From Bacteroidales bacterium (GTDB lineage Bacteria; Bacteroidota; Bacteroidia; Bacteroidales; UBA6680), in the NCBI GenBank assembly GCA_025210735.1, contig JAOARD010000062.1:90091-154090 (forward strand): a stretch of 64,000 nucleotides of DNA, given 5' to 3'. Below, one piece after another: positions 60,152 through 64,000 of the stretch (its first letter is position 1; the number at the start of each line of letters is the position of its first letter). The position numbers were made by a program, and so were the translations under genes. Under the pieces are notes generated by a model. The model was not told where the DNA came from, did no database searches, and worked only from the letters and a program-made list of their open reading frames with translations.

Positions 60152-61240
60152 ATGAATAATAAATATTGTGTTATTATGGCCGGGGGAATTGGCAGCAGAT
60201 TCTGGCCGCTGAGCAGAACATCGTTCCCAAAGCAGTTTATAGATATTTTTGGTACAGGACATTCGTTATTGCAACAGACATTTAAGAGGTTAACACAAAT
60301 ATGTCCACCAGAGAACATAATGATTGTAACGCATGAGAACTATAACCAACTTATAAAAGAACAGATACCTGATATACCACAGGAGAACATTCTTCTGGAA
60401 CCTTTCAGAAGAAATACAGCTCCTTGCATTGCATATGCATCGTATAAGATATATCAGAAAAATCCGGATGCTCAAATAGTTGTTGCTCCGTCTGATCACC
60501 TTATATTATTTGAGGATGTTTTCTGTAAAGTTATAAATGAAGGTCTTGATTTTGTTGGTAAGAACAACTCTCTACTAACATTAGGAATAAAACCTAGTCG
60601 CCCAGAAACTGGATATGGTTATATACAACTTGATAATACTACAGAAGAGGCTACAGATAATAGTAGCATAACTCCTGTAAAAACATTTACAGAAAAACCA
60701 AATCTTGAATTAGCAAAAGTATTTCAACAGAGTGGCGAGTTCCTTTGGAATTCAGGAATATTCCTTTGGTCTGCAAAGACTATTCTTGAGTCGTTTAAAA
60801 ACCATCTGCCAGAGATTGACTCTCTGTTTAGTTCTGTTGCAAACAGTATGAATACAGATAAAGAGAATGAGGCAGTAAGTGAGATATATTCGCAATGTAA
60901 GAGTATATCAATAGATTATGGTATCATGGAAAAAGAGAGTAACGTATTTGTTTATGCAGCAGATTTTGGTTGGTCCGATTTAGGTACATGGGGTTCTCTA
61001 TTCCAACACTCTGAAAAAGATGAGAAAAACAACGGTATTGCAGGAGATAAAACACTACTATATGATACATCTAATTGTATTGTAAATATCTCAAAAGACA
61101 AAACAGCAGTTATTCAAGGACTTGACGATTTTATTGTTGTTGATACTGATGATACATTATTAATATGTAGAAAACAAGAGGAGCAAAGAATCAAGGACTT
61201 TGTGAATGATCTTAAAGTAAGATACAACCTGGAATTTTAA
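60152..61240 (+). CDS. manC: Mannose-1-phosphate guanylyltransferase
   Basis: The 362-residue enzyme makes GDP-mannose for glycan synthesis. It has the pyrophosphorylase signature MAGGIGSRFWPLSRTSFPKQ at about 8-27, EPFRRNTAPCIAYAS, VAPSDHLI, the FTEKP sugar-binding motif, LWNSGIFLW, and SIDYGIMEKESNVFVYAADFGWSDLGTWGSL. It has only the nucleotidyltransferase part. The mannose-6-phosphate isomerase domain of longer ManC proteins is absent, as usual for Bacteroidota. A strong terminator follows. Confidence 0.93.
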   Translation: MNNKYCVIMAGGIGSRFWPLSRTSFPKQFIDIFGTGHSLLQQTFKRLTQICPPENIMIVTHENYNQLIKEQIPDIPQENILLEPFRRNTAPCIAYASYKIYQKNPDAQIVVAPSDHLILFEDVFCKVINEGLDFVGKNNSLLTLGIKPSRPETGYGYIQLDNTTEEATDNSSITPVKTFTEKPNLELAKVFQQSGEFLWNSGIFLWSAKTILESFKNHLPEIDSLFSSVANSMNTDKENEAVSEIYSQCKSISIDYGIMEKESNVFVYAADFGWSDLGTWGSLFQHSEKDEKNNGIAGDKTLLYDTSNCIVNISKDKTAVIQGLDDFIVVDTDDTLLICRKQEEQRIKDFVNDLKVRYNLEF

Positions 61241-61247
61241 ATATTTT

Positions 61248-61279
61248 GAGGGTGCACAATGGTCTGCACCCTCTCTTTT
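61248..61279 (+). terminator. Terminator of manC
   Basis: GAGGGTGCA and TGCACCCTC form a 9-bp perfect G+C-rich stem with an 8-nt loop, followed by TCTTTT. Confidence 0.92.
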
Positions 61280-61298
61280 CCGTGTACACCAGCAAAAC

Positions 61299-61338
61299 CA
61301 TGTTCAATAACATGTACAATATTTTTTTTGTATATTTG
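61299..61338 (+). promoter_or_regulatory. Promoter region of acyl-CoA synthetase gene with dyad
   Basis: TATATTTG at 61331-61338 fits the -7 element. The -33 position overlaps a perfect dyad CATGTT-N4-AACATG (61299-61314), the same 12 bases found upstream of the TonB receptor at 37235-37250. This suggests a regulator that blocks or recruits polymerase here. Confidence 0.5.
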
Positions 61339-61358
61339 CCGATTGTAAAACAGAAATT

Positions 61359-63269
61359 ATGGAAAGTAAAGACAGGATATTTGATCTGCTTGACAGATAT
61401 AAAGAACTGTTTAGTGAAAAAACAGATGCCCTTGCCGGAAAACGAGATGGCAAATGGATAAAATACAGTACCTCAGATTATATTGAAATAAGTCATAACT
61501 TCGCATACGGATTACTCGAATCCGGCTTCACAAAAGGAGATAAAATAGCAACCATAACTAATAACCGACCTGAATGGAACTTTGTTGATATGGCTTTGGC
61601 TATGACCGGAATGATTCATGTTCCTATTTATGCTACTATATCAGCCGAGGAGTACAAATATATACTTGATCATGCCGGTGTTAAAGCCATTTTTTTTGGA
61701 AACAATGCTATCGAGAAAAAGATAGCTGCTATTGATGATGTTATAAGCGGTAACAATATAAAGATATATCCACTACTAAAAGGAAATAGCAAATATGGTT
61801 TCTGGGATATTGTTGAACTGGGCAGAGAAAATGCAGAAAAGCATAAGTCCTCTCTTGAAAGTATAAAGAGTTCTGTTGACGCTAATGATATGGCAACAAT
61901 AATATATACATCCGGAACAACGGGAAACCCTAAAGGCGCAATGTTGTCGCATCGCAATATTATTACCAATGCAAGATCTACCTCTAAGGCACACAAATAC
62001 TATAAAGATCATAAAACTATAAGCTTCTTACCCCTTAATCATGTGTATGAGAGGATGATGAATTATCATTTTCAATACAAAGGTCTGAGTATATATTATG
62101 TTGATAATATGAACTCATTAGTAAGTGATATTAAAGAGGTTCAACCTGTTATTTTTAACAGTGTTCCTCGTCTTCTAGAGAAGATTTATGACGGTATAAT
62201 TGGAAAAGGCAAAAACCTAAAAGGTATATCAAAACATATCTTCTTCTGGGCAGTAAGGCTTGGGCTAAAATTTGATCCGGAACGTAAAAACAGATTCTTT
62301 TATAATATAGGGTTGTTCTTTGCCAGAAAACTGGTATTCAAGAAGTGGCAGGAAGCTATGGGAAGTAAGCTTGGAATTATAGTTTCAGGTGGCGCTGCTC
62401 TACAAAACAGGCTTGAAAGAATATTTGGAGCTGCTCAGATCAATGTCCTTCAAGGTTATGGTATGACTGAGACATCACCAGTTATTGCTGTTAATCATCA
62501 TTATCCGGGAGAGTACAGATATGGTACAGTTGGTAAGATTCTGGAGAATATTGAGGTTAAAATAGCTGAAGATGGTGAGATATTATGTCGGGGTGAGAAT
62601 ATCATGCTTGGCTATTATAATCAGCCTGAGTTAACAAAAGAGATTATTAATGAAGAGGGCTGGCTACATACAGGAGATATTGGAGAGATTGATGCTCAAG
62701 GATTTCTTAAAATTACTGATCGTAAAAAAGAGATATTTAAATTATCGGCTGGTAAATATATTGCACCTCAGGTTATTGAGAACAAGCTTAAAGAGTCGTT
62801 CTTTATTGAGCAGGCAATGGTTGTGGGTGAGAATGAGAAGTATGCTAGTGCACTTATTTCGCCAAATTTCACATTTCTGCACGATTGGTGTACCAGACAT
62901 AAGATACAGTATCGTGATAATAATGAGTTAATCAAGGTTCCAGAGGTAGTTACAAGGTATCAGAAAGAGGTAAATATTGTTAATAAGGGGTTAGGCGAGC
63001 ATGAACGCATAAAAAGGATACGTCTGGTATGTGAAGAGTGGAGTCCGCAAACCGGAGAGATGTCACCGACACTTAAATTAAAGAGAAATATTCTTTCTAA
63101 AAAATACGATAGTATTATAGATGATATATATTCTGCCGATCGTGAGAAGGTGAAAAATAACGGCCACGAGATAAACGGTATTAAAAAGGATTTGACCGAT
63201 AGCTTTAAGAACATCAAAGTTTTGCCAAAGGTTGGTATAAACCTCAAAAAAGCAGAAAAGAAAAACTAA
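61359..63269 (+). CDS. Long-chain fatty acid-CoA ligase (AMP-forming)
   Basis: The 636-residue protein of the ANL superfamily has IIYTSGTTGNPKGAMLSHRN (P-loop, about 185-204), LNHVYERMMNYHFQYKG, GYGMTETSPVIAVNHH, GWLHTGDIGEIDAQGFLKITDRKKEIFKLSAGKYIAPQ and the C-terminal catalytic Lys region near SPTLKLKRN. It activates long-chain fatty acids to acyl-CoA, for lipid recycling or breakdown. The FadD15-like pattern is common in Bacteroidota. It is monocistronic, with a promoter and dyad upstream. Confidence 0.93.
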   Translation: MESKDRIFDLLDRYKELFSEKTDALAGKRDGKWIKYSTSDYIEISHNFAYGLLESGFTKGDKIATITNNRPEWNFVDMALAMTGMIHVPIYATISAEEYKYILDHAGVKAIFFGNNAIEKKIAAIDDVISGNNIKIYPLLKGNSKYGFWDIVELGRENAEKHKSSLESIKSSVDANDMATIIYTSGTTGNPKGAMLSHRNIITNARSTSKAHKYYKDHKTISFLPLNHVYERMMNYHFQYKGLSIYYVDNMNSLVSDIKEVQPVIFNSVPRLLEKIYDGIIGKGKNLKGISKHIFFWAVRLGLKFDPERKNRFFYNIGLFFARKLVFKKWQEAMGSKLGIIVSGGAALQNRLERIFGAAQINVLQGYGMTETSPVIAVNHHYPGEYRYGTVGKILENIEVKIAEDGEILCRGENIMLGYYNQPELTKEIINEEGWLHTGDIGEIDAQGFLKITDRKKEIFKLSAGKYIAPQVIENKLKESFFIEQAMVVGENEKYASALISPNFTFLHDWCTRHKIQYRDNNELIKVPEVVTRYQKEVNIVNKGLGEHERIKRIRLVCEEWSPQTGEMSPTLKLKRNILSKKYDSIIDDIYSADREKVKNNGHEINGIKKDLTDSFKNIKVLPKVGINLKKAEKKN

Positions 63270-63294
63270 TAATTATTGATCTTATATACTTTCA

Positions 63295-64000
63295 GGCTGT
63301 CATTTATAGTGATGGCCTTTGTTTTGACCGTGGTTTATAGAGACAATGTAGCTGCGGTTTGGCAGGAAAACATGTTCTGTCAACGAAAATGGTTGGTGTT
63401 GTACCTCTCTGGTCTCATAGCCCTTATCAGTACTGTCTCAGGAGTGATTTCAAAATCAAATTCATCCATCTCACGGTACCACGACAGGTAATTATTCAGA
63501 TATTTGGTTGCCACCCCTCTGAAGCGTACCATCCAAACCTGTAGATCAAACTGATATTTTTCCACATTTTTTATATGCACAACATCCTTTTTTACAGATT
63601 CCTGTTTAGGTATACTAAGTACACCATGTCTTACACTATTCTCCTTGGTGTATTTCAGATAAACTGCCTTATTCTGACTACAAAACAGTGTATCTTTAGT
63701 AAGAAGTGACGAAAGATCTGGTTTAAGATTATCTGCACTAAATCTGTAGAAAATATCATCAAATGTATTCTTCCCTCTGTCTCTGCAAAACAGTGTAAAC
63801 ACCCTGCTCTTTGATGGAATATGTTTTGGTGATTTATATCCTCTTTTGCGTGGTTTTCTCCTTAGTTTCTTACTCCCTTTATCCGACCACGCAAATATCA
63901 GTTCATTTACCTCAACTATACCTGATAACTTATCCGGTTTTATCTCATTTGCATTCTGTAAGAACCTGTGTCGCCATCGGAATGATGTATTCTTATGAAC
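63295..64000. mobile_element. IS1595-type insertion sequence, one end (element continues past window)
   Basis: The transposase ORF and its downstream flank form the end of an IS1595-like element. A possible terminal repeat starts at 63295 (GGCTGT...), 26 bp after the acyl-CoA ligase stop codon. The opposite end is outside the window, so inverted repeats and target duplication cannot be confirmed. Confidence 0.6.
63380..64000 (-). pseudogene. IS1595-family transposase, partial, catalytic residues apparently lost
   Basis: The frame is open from the window edge (64000) to a stop at 63380-63382, 206 codons, without frameshift. The family-typical C-terminus VHIKNVEKYQFDLQVWM ... RFRGVATKYLNNYLSWYR is nearly intact, and the core start KNTSFRWRHRFLQ is present. 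The first catalytic Asp, normally within VE(V/A)DE, reads VEVNE. The second, expected after CS, reads FCSQN. Both DDE acids thus appear replaced, so the protein may be inactive. The N-terminal zinc-ribbon part is outside the window, so the pseudogene call rests on the missing acids only. Confidence 0.65.

Noticed and set aside
61246..61461. A 71-codon ORF between manC and the acyl-CoA synthetase.
   Set aside because: It spans the manC terminator and the synthetase promoter and overlaps the true start of the synthetase in another frame.

Overview
This A+T-rich window looks like an ordinary stretch of chromosome from a Bacteroidota bacterium, most likely of the order Bacteroidales. The evidence is the gene families: the type IX secretion proteins PorU, PorV, a PorP-like protein and a GldJ-like lipoprotein; a SusC/Oar-like TonB-dependent receptor; LytS/LytT-type two-component genes; a split LysO exporter; and an HU-CCDC81/SPOR protein. 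Several intergenic regions also carry the Bacteroidota promoter pattern TTTG-N19/20-TAnnTTTG, and most genes lack a Shine-Dalgarno sequence. HypD and the other glycyl-radical machinery point to anaerobic growth. Species cannot be named from this window.

Layout. 1-4.6 kb: start of a DUF3857 protein, recX-prmC, divergent ribD overlapped by a HAD phosphatase gene, and a one-domain DEAD-box-like protein. 4.7-10.1 kb: a compact leftward operon phoH, sixA-like, sixA, ppk1, ppx for polyphosphate metabolism. 10.4-12.2 kb: folC, then three tandem tRNA-Val(TAC) genes in exact 114-bp units, closed by a terminator. 12.2-13.6 kb: a degenerate 21-bp tandem repeat that reads as leucine/arginine heptads, and two duplicated lipoprotein genes. 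14-16 kb: ppa and murF. 16-23.5 kb: type IX secretion block (gldJ-like and porP-like leftward, porU and porV rightward). 23.6-33.6 kb: ispF, a CoA-binding protein, thioredoxin, a leftward merR-nif3-zinc-ribbon operon, a PQQ-type propeller, a pair of M23 endopeptidases, and alaS. 33.9-47.7 kb: a TonB-dependent receptor, a sodium:solute symporter with peroxiredoxin, a DMT permease, a LytS/LytT system surrounded by small predicted outer-membrane proteins and a lipoprotein, and PhnA. 47.9-54.4 kb: an SH3 lipoprotein, split LysO, an S37 peptidase, and a glycyl-radical dehydratase with its activase. 54.6-64 kb: TonB, an HU/SPOR protein, a tight mlaE-mlaF-tatC-mobA operon, mannose-1-phosphate guanylyltransferase, a long-chain acyl-CoA synthetase, and the end of an IS1595-type element that runs off the right edge.

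How the genes work together. The polyphosphate operon pairs synthesis (Ppk1) with degradation (Ppx) and adds two histidine-phosphatase proteins. The glycyl-radical enzyme can be assigned as trans-4-hydroxy-L-proline dehydratase, because every active-site residue I remember for HypD falls at a constant offset of -3. With the S37 lipoprotein peptidase downstream it suggests scavenging of hydroxyproline-containing (collagen-type) peptides. MlaE/MlaF, TatC, the M23 pair and the type IX genes are all cell-envelope functions.

I found no defence island, CRISPR array, prophage or clearly new multi-gene system. The observations most worth following are the hypD locus with its cluster-poor activase, the two SixA-type phosphatases beside Ppk1, the ribD-coupled HAD phosphatase, the heptad-encoding 21-bp repeat, a dyad shared by two distant promoters regions, and the transposase that lacks its expected catalytic aspartates.
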